DNA from: Macrothele yani | Lineage: Eukaryota; Arthropoda; Arachnida; Araneae; Macrothelidae | Assembly (NCBI GenBank): GCA_039090855.1 | Contig: CM077001.1 | Location: 119,290,922-119,354,921, forward strand | Direction of reading: 5' to 3' | Length of the DNA stretch: 64,000 bases | Part shown: positions 22,630 to 32,420 of the stretch, in pieces | How the letters are laid out: each line of letters begins with the position of its first letter | Numbering within the stretch: the stretch's first letter is position 1 | The notes under the pieces: model-generated | The model's database searches: none | What the model was told of the DNA's origin: nothing | The model's input: only the letters and a program-made list of their open reading frames with translations | Translations under genes and position numbers: made by a program

Positions 22630-25019
22630 TTAATCAATTATATAAGCGCCATCATTAATAATCACACTTGCCCATCGTGAAACTAAACTTTCAATGCCGT
22701 CTTTATAAAAAGACGTTGGCTGTGATGTAAAAACGTCCGAGTGCCCGGTTTTGAAATCATCAATATTGTGGAATCTTTTCCCATTAAGAATGTGCTGCAG
22801 AGATCCGAACAAACGGTAATCAGATGGTGCAATGTCAGGGGAGTAAGGGGAATGGGGAAGAACTTCCGAGCCAAAATCTCTATCGTCTGATGGGTTCGTC
22901 TCCTCGTGTGAGGTCTCGCGTTGTCATGCTGGAGGATGACACCTCTTCTGTTGACCAGTGCTGGATGTTTTACAGTAAGAGCTTGCTTCAATCGGTCCAG
23001 TTGTTGACAATAGAGGTCTGATGCGGATTCCAAGAGCTCAAAGTGAGCTATGCCGGCGGTAGTCCACCAAATACACAGCAAAACGTTTTTGGGGTGTAGG
23101 CCCGTGTTTGGCGTGGAAAATCTCTGATCGTCTGATATGCCCGTCCCGCGTTGTCATGCTGGTGGGTGACACCTCTTCTGTTGACCATTGCTGGATGTTT
23201 TACAGTAAGAGCTTGCTTCAATTGGTCCAGTTGTTGACAATATCGTTCTGTCGATATGGTCTGTTCGGGTTCCAAGAGCTCAAAGTGAGCTGTGCCAGCG
23301 GTAGTCCACCAAACACACAGCAAAACGTTTTTGGGGTGTAGGCCTGGGTTTGGCGTAGAAAATCTCTGATCGTCTGATATGCCCGTCTCGCGTTGTCATG
23401 CGGCAGGATGACACCTCTTCTGTTGACCAGTGCTGGATGTTTTACAGTAAGAGTTGTTGACAATAGAGGTCTGCCGTTACGGTCTATTCGGGTTCCAAGC
23501 GCTCAAAATGAGCTATGCCAGCGGTAGTCCACCAAACACACAGCTAAACTTTTTTGGGGGTGTAGGCCTGTGTTTGGCGTAGGAAATCGCTGATCGTCTG
23601 ATATGCCCGTTTCGCGTTGCCATGCTGGAGGATGATACCTCTTTTGTTGACCAGTGCTGGATGTTTTACAGTAAGAGCTTGCTTCAATCGGTCCAGTTGT
23701 TGACAACAGAGGTGTGCCGTTACGGTCTGTCCGGATTCCAAGAGCTCAAAGCCAGCGGTATTCCACCAAACACACAGCTAAACTTTTTGGGGGTGTAGGC
23801 CCGGGTTTGGCGTAGAAAATTTCTGATCGTCTGATATGCCCGTCTCGCGTTGTCATGCTGGAGGATGACACCTCTTCTGTTGACCAGGGCTGGATGTTTT
23901 ACAGTAAGAGTTGTTGACAATAGGGGTCTGCCGTTACGGTCTGTTCGGATTCCAAGAGCTCAAAGTGAGCTATGCCAGCGGTAGTCCACCAAACACACAG
24001 CTAAACGTTTTTGGGGTGTAGGCCCGGGTTTGGCGTAGAAAATCTCTGATCGTCTGATATGCCCGTCTCGCGTTGTCATGCTGGAGGATGACACCTCTTC
24101 TGTTGACCAGGGCTGGATGTTTTACAGTAAGAGTTGTTGACAATAGGGGTCTGCCGTTTCGGTCTGTCCGGATTCCAAGAGCTCAAAGTGAGCTATGCCA
24201 GCGGTAGTCCACCAAACACACAGCTAAACGTTTTTGGGGTGTAGGCCCGGGTTTGGCGTAGAAAATCTCTGATCGTCTGATATGCCCTTCTCGCGTTGTC
24301 ATGCTGGAGGATGACACCTCTTCTGTTGACCAGGGCTGGATGTTTTACAGTAAGAGTTGTTGACAATAGGGGTCTGCCGTTTCGGTCTGTCCGGATTCCA
24401 AGAGCTCAAAGTGAGCTATGCCAGCGGTAGTCCACCAAACACACAGCTAAACGTTTTTGCGGTGTAGGCCCGGGTTTGGCGTAGGAACTGGTGTCTGACC
24501 TAGAGATCGCCACTGGTTTTTGCGTTTGTTGTTCACGTAAAGAACCCACTTTTCAACTCCAGTGACAATTCAATGAAGAAATGAATCCTCTTCTTGTTGG
24601 CTGAGCAAAGAGTTGCAGATGGTGGAACGCGGAGCTTTGTTGTCAGGTGAAAGTTTGTGTGGGACCCAAACTACTTGTCCATAGACCTTCCCTATCTGTT
24701 GCAGGTGCTCTTGAATAGTAGACCATGATGCATTAAGATGTTGGGATAATTCATCAATGGTTTGACGATGATCGGCCTCAACGGCTGCATGCAGCAGGTC
24801 ATTGTCCAGCTCCATGGGCCTTTCTGCACGAGGGCCATCAGAGAGGTCAAAATTGCCTGACCCGAATTGGGCGAACCAACGCTGACACTTGCGGGCAAAT
24901 TTAATATATTCATAAACAGCGCAAATGTTATTGGCGGGCACGGTTGCGTTTTTCCCCTTGTGAAATTCATACAGCATAAAATGACGAACATGACTTTCTT
25001 CGGGATTTATGTCAATCAT
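22630..25019 (-). pseudogene. Mariner transposase relic
   Basis: From ATG at 25019: MIDINPEESHVRHFMLYEFH, then CQRWFAQFGSGNFDLSD, the HTH region and WVPHKLSPDNKA, all canonical for DD34D mariners. The first catalytic Asp is lost (TGVEKW instead of TGDEKW, about 24550). After GQTPVPTPNPGLH the gene enters seven tandem copies of the segment bearing the second Asp (ILQHDNAR). The last copy leads through frameshifts to the normal C-terminus SLQHILNGKRF...NDGAYIID with a TAA at 22630. Inactive. Confidence 0.9.
22900..24490 (-). repeat. Seven-copy tandem array of a mariner gene segment
   Basis: The unit of about 224-246 bp spans the codons from 'PGLHPKNV' to 'HDNAR...QTIRDF'. The word TCTGATCGTCTGATATGCCC starts near 23124, 23366, 23590, 23822, 24047 and 24272. 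GTTGACCA recurs seven times. Some units lack a 22-bp piece around GCTTGCTTCAATCGGTCCAG, so two unit types alternate. The three rightmost units are nearly identical, showing recent expansion. Confidence 0.9.
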
Positions 25020-25188
25020 TTTATTCTGCAAATCTAGAAGACAACAACAGTTACATAATTTAAAGGTGAATAGTTCATTCACTTGTACTGTACATACACT
25101 TACTTTACGTTGAGCGTACATAAACACCTCACAACTGCTCCCCAAACTAAGTTCCCCTCAAAAACGACATTACTTTCCGGTCTCCCAA

Positions 25189-25429
25189 TACTAGGTGATT
25201 ATAAAACAAGCATCCCTGTTCTTAGTTGTTTAGAAAAGCGACAAATGGAGATATCTCGGCGAAAATTGGTAGGTAGCTTATCGCGGGCTTGAGGAAACGA
25301 TTAAGCGGAAAAAAATATTTCAAAACTTGCTCTACTAAGGGACCAATGGCGCTGCAGATGCAAGAAACGAATAGATGTGTGTCTGAATTTACTGTTTATT
25401 AACAGCACAAACGATTCACGGCAAATTAT
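25189..25429. other. No recognised feature
   Basis: Unique-looking sequence right of the mariner. Nothing recognised. Confidence 0.4.
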
Positions 25430-25660
25430 GCTGGCCGTCACAAGAGACGACATGCTGCAAACCAAGAATGGCATATGACACGGCTGGTTGATAATAGATG
25501 TTGGCCACTACACGCCTGATTCTAGTTTTCAGATCTATTAATAGGAGAGAGCGTATTCCGTCCCTATAGACTCTCGTCTTTCCGGTATCCCTAAAGCTAT
25601 AAATCACAATGAGCCAGATCCGGTGAGCGGGCAAGCAGGACTGCGGACACCGTAGAGAAA
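25430..25660 (-). pseudogene. Small mariner-like transposase relic
   Basis: On the minus strand one frame reads LLARSPDLAHCDL, then stop-L-stop-GYRKDES, resembling the third catalytic block 'SPDLxxxDFFLWGYxKDxVY' of another mariner-type family. An adjacent frame contains IDLKTRIRRVVANI, which fits the following 'DLKxxIRxAVxxI' helix. Two stops and a frameshift are visible. No termini found. Confidence 0.6.
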
Positions 25661-26220
25661 ATTATGCATTCACTGCAGAATACAAATGTGAATGTTTTGC
25701 ATTCTAAAATTTCCAGGTGAACGTCCTGCAATTTCTTGGATTTTAGCAATGATGCTTCCTTCATGCATCGCAGGTTATCTGTTGTGATGGCCAGCATATT
25801 GAGCTGAATTCGTGCTGAAACGTTTGTGCTGTCAATATCCAGTAAATTCACGTACATGTCTGTTCTTTTCTTTCATTCCAAGCTCCACGGTTCCCTTATC
25901 GGCCCGTTTTTTCATCCACTAATTCGTTTCTTCGTGCTCTCAGTAAACTGCCTACACTGTAAGAAATAAGTGTTGTAAATTGAAGGAACATTTGTGAAAA
26001 TAACGTGCAGAGAAGTTGTCGGTAAGTATCCGCCTTTTAACGGAATTTCTGTCTTTAAAAGTTCCCATTTTCTTTTTAACTTGCGTATTTTCACAGGTTT
26101 TCCGTAGTCAGTAGTTCCGTTTATTTCGGAAAAGTCCGTTTCAAGTTTTTCCGTATTTAGACAGAAACTTCTTAAAATGCAACACGCTGAATATGTCAGC
26201 CCTTACGCGAGAGAATCCTT
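25661..26220. other. No certain feature
   Basis: May include more of the decayed transposase. A minus-strand frame of 86 codons (25597-25857) shows no known motif outside its SPDL end. Confidence 0.35.
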
Positions 26221-26221
26221 T

Positions 26222-26285
26222 TGCGCCGGTGATCGAGCCCAGGTCATTTGGGTTAAAGCCGCGGGTCTTAACCACTGAGCCAGAA
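26222..26285 (-). other. tRNA-like sequence
   Basis: On the minus strand CTGGCTCAGTGGTTAAGAC resembles an A-box region and GGGCTCGATCACC a B box. The arms do not fold fully, so it is more likely a tRNA-derived SINE remnant than a tRNA gene. Confidence 0.55.
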
Positions 26286-26606
26286 AGTCACAGGAATCAG
26301 ACTATGATTTAGTCATTTTATTTTCTGTTGGAGCTTATCATTCCTTTTTGAATACGTTTGTAATATTACTTTTCTGTAGGAGGACTTATTGCAAATTACT
26401 TATTTTTTTCATCGTGATTTTTCGAAGCGACAGAATGATTTGGAGTTTGAGATGTTTTCCAACTAACAATAACTTTCCATTATCTTTAAGTGAAGGTGCA
26501 ATGCACTGTTTTATATTATTAACTAGCTTATAGGCCATCCTAGGACTGTTGTTTTTAAGCTTTAAATAAATATTAGACAAGACAAAACCCGTCGGAATCG
26601 AGGGTA

Positions 26607-26637
<31 letters not shown>

Positions 26638-26721
26638 ATAAACTCATACGAAACAACAAACGTAAATTTTATTTGATTGACAAATTCATTCAACCACTGC
26701 AGTAAAAAATAGTCCAGATTC
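26286..26721. other. No gene; fragment of a dispersed repeat and a T-run
   Basis: At about 26521-26580, AACTAGCTTATAGGCC, CCTAGGAC and AAGCTTTAAATAAATATTA match the start of the repeat at 55380. A T-run lies at about 26608-26632. Confidence 0.55.
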
Positions 26722-26727
26722 GTGATT

Positions 26728-26948
26728 TTTTTATTTTTTTTTGAAGGTTTAAAGACCACCGTGAGCAACTCAATGGGCTATAAGCAGGCGCCCGTCCCTA
26801 ATTTAGGGTCACTGGTTCCAGGGAAGGGAGGGAACCAGTGCCGTAAGACAAACACAACATCCATGCCTAACCGAGATTCGAACTCGGACCTTTCACGAAC
26901 GAATCAAGATAAGCCAGCGCTTAGACCACTGCGCCACCAGGGCGGCCA
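26728..26948 (-). mobile_element. SINE A copy 4
   Basis: A full tRNA-like head (near 26860-26948: B-box complement GATTCGAACTC, then GCGCCACCAGGGCGGCC) and a conserved body and tail with T's at 26726-26742. A weak flanking pair, TTCGTGAT/TTCTTGAT, may be the target duplication. Confidence 0.9.
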
Positions 26949-27351
26949 GGTTCTTGATGAGCATCAGGACTGCACCCTTTTTCAGTCGTAAAATGTGAGG
27001 CGAAAGTCCACTCATCTCGATCGTGTACAAAACTTCAACTGGATAGCGCACTCTTTCAATCTCATCTTCAGTCACAACTGTGTTTGTAAATGTTGTTGGA
27101 ATGAGATTCGCGTTGCGAATACTCTTCATTCTCTCTTGTCTGAGACATATAGTTGCGACCTATTGATCGCTCACGCCTTCCAGTAAGGCTCTTACGGTTC
27201 ATTTCATTTTTTTTTCTGCAGGAGAGACATTCTGTTAAGCGGAAAGTATACAATAAAGTATTTACTTACTTTAGGAATGATCATAGAACACCATGCACAC
27301 ACCAAGTCTGACACTGAACTGAACACCTGATGTAGATAAGGGCCGCAAGCT
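26949..27351. other. No recognised gene
   Basis: Unique-looking sequence with short unsupported reading frames. Confidence 0.4.
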
Positions 27352-27386
27352 CCTCTATAACAAAGTAAATTTCTCCGTCATTTTTG

Positions 27387-27458
27387 GTCTACGCCGGGAA
27401 TCGAACCCGAGTCCGCTTATTCCGAAACAAGTCGCTCTACCAACTGAGCTACGCAGAC
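27387..27458 (-). promoter_or_regulatory. tRNA-like Pol III unit in the 3' LTR (copy 1)
   Basis: 72 nt with a 7-bp acceptor stem (GTCTGCG/CGTAGAC), D arm GCTC/GAGC, A box TAGCTCAGTTGG, and T arm with B box GGTTCGATTCC. The anticodon arm is replaced by an almost perfect palindrome around TTCCGGAA, so no normal anticodon loop forms. It should recruit TFIIIC but not act as a tRNA. Confidence 0.8.
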
Positions 27459-27813
27459 GTTCATTCTGATTGCTATCTGCCTTTATGTCGTGTGCGTCCT
27501 GCTGGCAGGTACGTCACATTTCCCCCTTCCCCCGAAAGAGGGCCGGGGGCATGGCCCGCGGGTCAGCCGTGACCATGAATCGTTGCAGGCAGCCATCTAC
27601 TGTAGAACGTGCACTTGAGAACTCCCAGTCAATCTGGTGTGTGGAATGCAACGTCACACATTTTTATTTTCGAAGCGCTGGAGAAGGGATTCTCTTATTT
27701 TTCCTATCTCGCGGTGTGGAAAGAACATCACACCAATGCGAGATTTTGAACGGTCGGGTCATCCGGATAGTTCGGGCGCCATTATAACGAAGTAAATTTC
27801 TCCGTCATTTCTG

Positions 27814-27885
27814 GTCTACGCTGGGATTCGTACCCGAGTCCGCTTATTCCGGAACAAGTCGCTCTACCAACTGAGCTACGCAGAC
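27814..27885 (-). promoter_or_regulatory. tRNA-like Pol III unit in the 5' LTR (copy 1)
   Basis: Same 72-nt structure as its partner LTR. The B box is changed to GGTACGAATCC, and the anticodon-arm palindrome reads CTTGTTCCGGAATAAG. Confidence 0.75.
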
Positions 27886-27949
27886 CTTCATTCTGATTGC
27901 AATCTGCCTTTATGTCGTGTGCGTCCTGCTGGCAGGTACGTCACACCTC

Positions 27950-28690
27950 CCATAGACTTTACATGGGAACTTTGCAGCCCCGCCACACCCGAACCATTCC
28001 CCAATCCCAGTTTCCTCTTCGACTGGTAAATCTACATGGTAAGACCTTTATTATATTTTGATACCTGAACCATATTTTTACGTTCAGCCGTTCTTTCAAA
28101 GTAGGTCTCACAGTAAAAAATCTTATAGAATGAAGATATAGATGGCGCAACTCAATATATACATTCTAAATATTTTCACTAGCGATGGTCAACGGAATAT
28201 TTATTTACATCTTTACATAATAGGAAACGTCTAACCTACGTGAATAAACTGGATCAAATGAATATTAAATTGTATATATGCATCACACCGTCCAAAGGCA
28301 TAATGCAATCAGGTCTTCGAGAGTGTTCGCTGTTCCGATAAGAAGAACTTTGATACGAATGCCTGCTAGCGTTGCTTTGCGCAACGGTTCGCTCAGAAAA
28401 GAGAAGACGTAGGATTTTGGACTATCTCAGTCCCTCCATTGCTCCGACTTCAACAGCGCGTGAGTCAACCGCGGGCGATCAAATGTCAACCGCGCGCTTC
28501 TCCCATTGACTTTACATTGGAACTTTGCCGCCCCACAACGCCCGGACCGTTGCCCCAATCTCATTTGCCTCTTCGACTGGCACATCTACATGATAAGATC
28601 TTTATGCTGATACCTCAATCATATCTTTACGTTCAGCCGTTCTCTCAAAATAAGACTCCCAGTAAAAAACCTTACGTCCACCCCCTTATA
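27950..28690. repeat. Diverged ~190-bp direct repeat pair
   Basis: 27950-28140 and 28500-28690 share CCCAT-GACTTTACAT-GGAACTTTGC, CCTCTTCGACTGG and ACGTTCAGCCGTTCT. The spacer has no recognised feature. The second copy abuts the palindrome at 28698. Confidence 0.75.
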
Positions 28691-28697
28691 GAATTAA

Positions 28698-29131
28698 GGT
28701 GGACGTCTAGTGATTTTGCTTCCTATATTTTCAATGGGCAAACTTCTGCACACATTTTCTTCACAATTAATGCGTTTCCAAGGATGAAAATTTAAACATC
28801 AATTAAAATAAGTTCATTTTATAACTTGGAATATTTAATATTTTCTAAAACATAACCATTATTAAAAATCAATAACTTTTCCTTTGGTGGTGTTAAGACC
28901 AGATAAAAGATGGCGCGACCTGTACATTGATAACGTCAGTAGACGAACATATGTTTGATTGCTTAATTATGGTTATGTTTTAGAAAATATTAGGTATTCC
29001 AAGTTATAATATGAAGTTATTTTAATCGATGTTTAAAAGTTTCATCCTTGGAAATGCATTAATTGCGAAGAAAATATGTACAGAAATTTGCCCATTGGAA
29101 ATACAAGAAGCCAAATCACTAGACGTCCACC
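28698..29131. mobile_element. TTAA-flanked long palindrome (MITE-like)
   Basis: Inverted arms of about 170 bp (28698-28868 and about 28965-29131) begin GGTGGACGTCTAGTGATTT. TTAA stands outside each end (28694-28697 and 29132-29135), suggesting a TTAA target duplication. The ~100-bp loop includes GATAAAAGATGGCGCGACC. No coding capacity. As RNA it would form a long hairpin. Confidence 0.8.
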
Positions 29132-29159
29132 TTAATACAGATAGGGGATGCTGCCCGTC

Positions 29160-30110
29160 TTATGATAGAGTGAAATTTTTAACTGAAGCAGATTGAAAAC
29201 AAATCAAATAGACGCCGGATTTCTGTAAGGAAACATAGTAAAAACTTATATAGTAAGAACTCATTCATGTTAGAACTAATGCTATTTATTTCCGTTTTTC
29301 AAAAGACCTCGCGATAAATAACATTCTGTGCAAAATATTTGTTGTTTAACAATTGTAGATTAGAGCGTTTAGATAGATCGATATTTTGCAAAATGTTTAA
29401 TATGATCAGTACTAAACTCGGAAAGTTGTTTTCGTGTAAATTTACCTTAATAACTTTTACTTTGATTTTTCGCGTAAAATTACTTTTTCTCCGGCACACT
29501 TGTTATTTCCTTCACGGCTTGTTTCAGACTGTCCTATTCGACGGTTAGTTTGAAACTTCACACCGAAGCTTTTTCTACAAAATAATGCGACATCTGGTAT
29601 TACAAATCGGAACTATCTAAATTCTCGACAATGTACTAGTGGGGCGACATCTGCTTTTAGATACAATCTTGCTCACTTTAACATCTCAGGATATCAGTTT
29701 TTATTGTAGGTTAGAGTGTTTAGATAGATCGATATTTTGCAAAATGTTTAATATAATCAGCATTAAACTCGGAATGTTAGTTAAATTAAAAAAGTAAAAA
29801 ATAATTAAAGCGTACAAATTAATATTGACATTGTGCTAAATTAAATTAATATACAAGCTCAACTTGCCGTGATATTATGATTTCAATTCGAATTTTGTAG
29901 ATCGCAAAAACAGAACTCGAATCATTAGTAATCCAATGTTTTTAATTAGCACGTGATCACCTTGACATCTAAAAGTGATCGCGTGCTATTATATAGCAGG
30001 CAATCATTTTGACATCCCGGGAGCACACACGAATTGATGGATAAATGATGACGCAACAATGCAGACGTTACTGTGACGTCGAAAATTTCCACAGAGACAG
30101 ACGGATCTGG
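29160..30110. repeat. Dispersed repeat family G, copy 1
   Basis: Extended similarity with 55480-56330: GACGCCGGATTTCTGTAAGG, AACTCGGAA-GTTAG/CTCG, TTAAATTAATATACAAGCTC, TTCGAATTTTGTAGATCG and CAATGCAGACGTT. Internally, TTAGAGCGTTTAGATAGATC at about 29360 recurs as TTAGAGTGTTTAGATAGATC at about 29712. No ORF; class unknown. Confidence 0.75.
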
Positions 30111-30479
30111 GTGTTCATATTATTAATTCACAAAACTTCTAAATATAAAATTTACTCTTGGTAGCTATATAATCTTTGTCTTACGGACTCTATAGACTGA
30201 TACATGGACATCGTACAATCACCTGTACAATAAATTAAGTACCCGGTTTTGTACTGTAATACAGTGTACAATAGCTGGTGCACAAAATGAGAAGCGAAGA
30301 AGAAATATCCAGTGCCACAGTAATCAAAATTCATGCGATATACTATCCACAATATCCGACCTTGCTACAGAATTTCAAAATCAAATACTTCGACGGACTA
30401 GTAAAATTTAACAGTTTATCAAACCCCACAGTATTCCTGTGAATCTCTGCTATTACTGGAAATTTTTCGTCATATGGAT

Positions 30480-30740
30480 AGGGAAAAAGTGAGAACGGAG
30501 TTTTTCCGTTAATATAAGAAAGGAATTGCGGAAAGGTTTCTGAAAATTCAGAATTTTCCGTTAACACATCTTGAAAATTATAATTTCCCTTTCAATATAA
30601 GAAAGGAATTGCGGAAAGATTTCGGAAAATTCAAACTTTTCCGTTAACACATCTTGAAAACGGTAATTTTCCTTCAATATAAGAAAGGAATTGCGGAAAG
30701 GTTTCTGAAAATTCAGAATTTTTCTGGCGTACGAAAAATC
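30480..30740. repeat. Tandem ~83-bp repeat, about three copies
   Basis: AAAGGAATTGCGGAAAG recurs near 30520, 30602 and 30685, with AATTTTCCGTTAACACATCTT between. More weakly related TTTCGGAAA words continue to about 30850. Confidence 0.85.
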
Positions 30741-30859
30741 CGTGAAATTCAAAGCTTCTTTCCATCATTTCACGGAAAATATTTTATCTGAAATATGCTT
30801 CGTTAATTCACGAAAGATATCACGGAAAGTGGGTCGTGGATTTCGGAAATTTGTGTACA

Positions 30860-31344
30860 GTGTACCAAATTTCGTCCGAACATCTTTATTTCTCGCTTTT
30901 CTAGAACATCCAAGAGTAGCGAACGCCGGATTTTAGCCGTGCTATTGCAAAACACAATTCACCTATCGTTACGTGAAACTGAAGACTTTTCTCTCCACGC
31001 TTCTGCTCTACGGAAGCAGTATTCGGTTAGACTGTAGAGCTTTCCTGGCCATTACTGTCTCTGGACAATCATCTTGAGTCATGACTCAGAGTTCTAGAAA
31101 AGTAAAATAATATTCCTAACAATTTTTCAGTATGCCGTTCGGTTTCTCAGAAAAGCTGCTCTCCCTCTGCGTTTCTTGACTGTCCTTAGCATAAACACAG
31201 CATTTTTGCACCCGACCTTGATTTTGAAAACCTTTTTTATTCCTTTGCACTTATAGTTCACAAATTTTACTTCCATCATTTAATTAGTAACCCCCCCCTA
31301 AAACACTGAGAGGAGAAAAAGTTGACTGACGGTATTTTCGTAAA
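30860..31344. other. No recognised gene
   Basis: No supported feature apart from a short C-run near 31290. Confidence 0.45.
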
Positions 31345-31587
31345 GAGTTATGAAATCACAAATTTGCCGGTGACGTGGCTTGAACCCGCATCCTACATGC
31401 CGTCTTGACATGTACTTCACTTCTGTTGTACGTCACACAAATATTCCCTTCCAACCTGTCTTTAGAAAGGGCTGGGACGCAATCGTTAGTTTCCGGGTCA
31501 GTCGGCAAACCATACTTGAAGTAGCTCGCTGAAGAAGAAGGAATTCTGATTAATTCCAGACGATGCGTGGAACGAACATTACATAGC
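31345..31587 (-). mobile_element. SINE C unit, part 1 (split by SINE A)
   Basis: It matches the family at 20.9-21.8 kb in reverse: ACAAATTTGCCGGTGA, TGCCGTCTTGACATGTACTTC, TTGTACGTCAC, then GAATTCTGATTAATTCCAGACGATG. The tRNA-like head is partly deleted. It stops at ...CATTACATA, where SINE A is inserted, and resumes at 32151. Confidence 0.75.
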
Positions 31588-32150
31588 CGGCCCCGGTGAC
31601 GCAGTGGTCTAAGTGATGGCTTGTGATCATTCGTCCGAAAGGGGTCCGGGTTCGAATCCCGGTGAGGCATGGATATTGCGTTTGTCTTACGGCACTCTCT
31701 CTCTCTCTCCTTCACCGGGAACCAGTGGCCCTAAATAGGGGACGGGCGACTGCTTATAGCCCATTGGGCCGCGGGTGGCCTAGTGGGCAACGTTCATGAC
31801 TGCCACGGAAAGAGCCTCAGGTTCGATCCCAGGTCGGTACGAACGCTCGATCCACTAAATATCCGCCGTGCGTCGGATGGGCACGTTAAGCCGTCGGACC
31901 CCGGGTACTGGCTCCCCGGTAATAAATAAAGGCGTCTTCCGCCCTCTTTCTACTTCGCTTATGTGTCACTTTCCTATCGGGCGCTCTAACCCAAATCTCC
32001 TAGTTTCTTATTTCTAAGGGTTGTTTAAGACCTGGGGTCAGACACTCCCTTCCTAAAATCCTCTACATATGATCATGATCACGCTTATAGCCCATTGAGT
32101 TGCTCACGTTGGTCGTTAAATCTCCAATCAAAAAAAAAAAAAAAAAAAAA
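31588..32150 (+). mobile_element. SINE A copy 5, split by SINE B
   Basis: The head (GGTGACGCAGTGGTCTAAG; B box GGTTCGAATCC) and body lie at 31588-31766, the tail GAGTTGCTCACGTTGGTCG and a long A-tail at 32083-32150. It is inserted in SINE C, with TTACATA on both sides (31581-31587 and about 32155-32161). SINE B interrupts it. Confidence 0.9.
31767..32082 (+). mobile_element. SINE B copy 1 (tRNA-derived, 316 bp)
   Basis: Exact ends are set by a 15-bp target duplication, GCTTATAGCCCATTG (31752-31766 and 32083-32097), inside SINE A. The head has A box TGGCCTAGTGGG and B box GGTTCGATCCC. The body includes CACTAAATATCCGCCGTG and GTGTCACTTTCCTATCGGGC. It ends not in A's but in CATATGATCATGATCAC. 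That tail suggests a partner LINE with a non-poly(A) end, perhaps of RTE type (inference). Confidence 0.9.
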
Positions 32151-32420
32151 AAGCGTTACATATGTTTTTCAAAGCGAAAAAGGAATTCTCATTAATTCCA
32201 GTAAAAAGCACACACATTTTTCGAAGAACCTAACTGCCAGTAGATCAATTTTTATGCTTGGGCGCTAATGTAAAAACACACTTTTGCCGGTGATAGGGCT
32301 CGAAACTGCATTCTGCTCCGGAGCCATATGCTTTCCTAATTAAGCTACGCTGACGGAATTTATCGCTGCAACTTTGCCGTCTTTACGTGTGCTTCACCTC
32401 TGTAGTTCGTCACACAGTTT
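32151..32420 (-). mobile_element. SINE C unit, part 2
   Basis: It resumes the split unit (TTTTTCAAAGCG, GGAATTCTCATTAATTCCAG), then a second unit with a readable reversed tRNA-like head (GAGCCATATGCTTTCC-AATTAAGCTAC) and TTTGCCGTCTT, TCACCTCTGTAGTTCGTCAC. Confidence 0.7.

Larger units (their letters stand above)
22556..25188 (-). mobile_element. Mariner element with internal amplification
   Basis: The inverted termini read TTGGG-GACCGGAAAGTAATGTC: left from 22556, right ending 25188 and followed by TA. The element is 2.6 kb rather than the usual 1.3 kb because a segment of the transposase gene is repeated (22900-24490). The left-hand TA has decayed. Confidence 0.85.
27356..27945 (-). mobile_element. 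TRIM-like LTR element, copy 1
   Basis: Two 163-bp direct repeats (27356-27518 and 27783-27945) flank 264 bp with no gene. On the minus strand each repeat runs from TGTGACGTACC to GTTATA. One base after the upstream repeat is TGGCGCCCGAAC, the first 12 bases of a primer-binding site for tRNA-Lys(UUU). Just before the downstream repeat lies the polypurine tract GGGGGAAGGGGGAAA. CCTC stands at both outer edges (27352-27355 and 27946-27949), a possible 4-bp target duplication. These are the hallmarks of a terminal-repeat retrotransposon in miniature. An internal hairpin lies at 27706-27744. Each LTR holds a 72-nt tRNA-like unit. A dimeric tRNA-SINE is the alternative. Confidence 0.75.

Noticed and set aside
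27387..27458. Functional tRNA gene
   Set aside because: The acceptor, D and T arms are good, but the anticodon arm is a palindrome without a 7-nt loop, and the unit repeats inside LTRs.
30480..30740. Coding repeat protein on the minus strand
   Set aside because: The frames only read through an 83-bp tandem repeat; no conserved motif.
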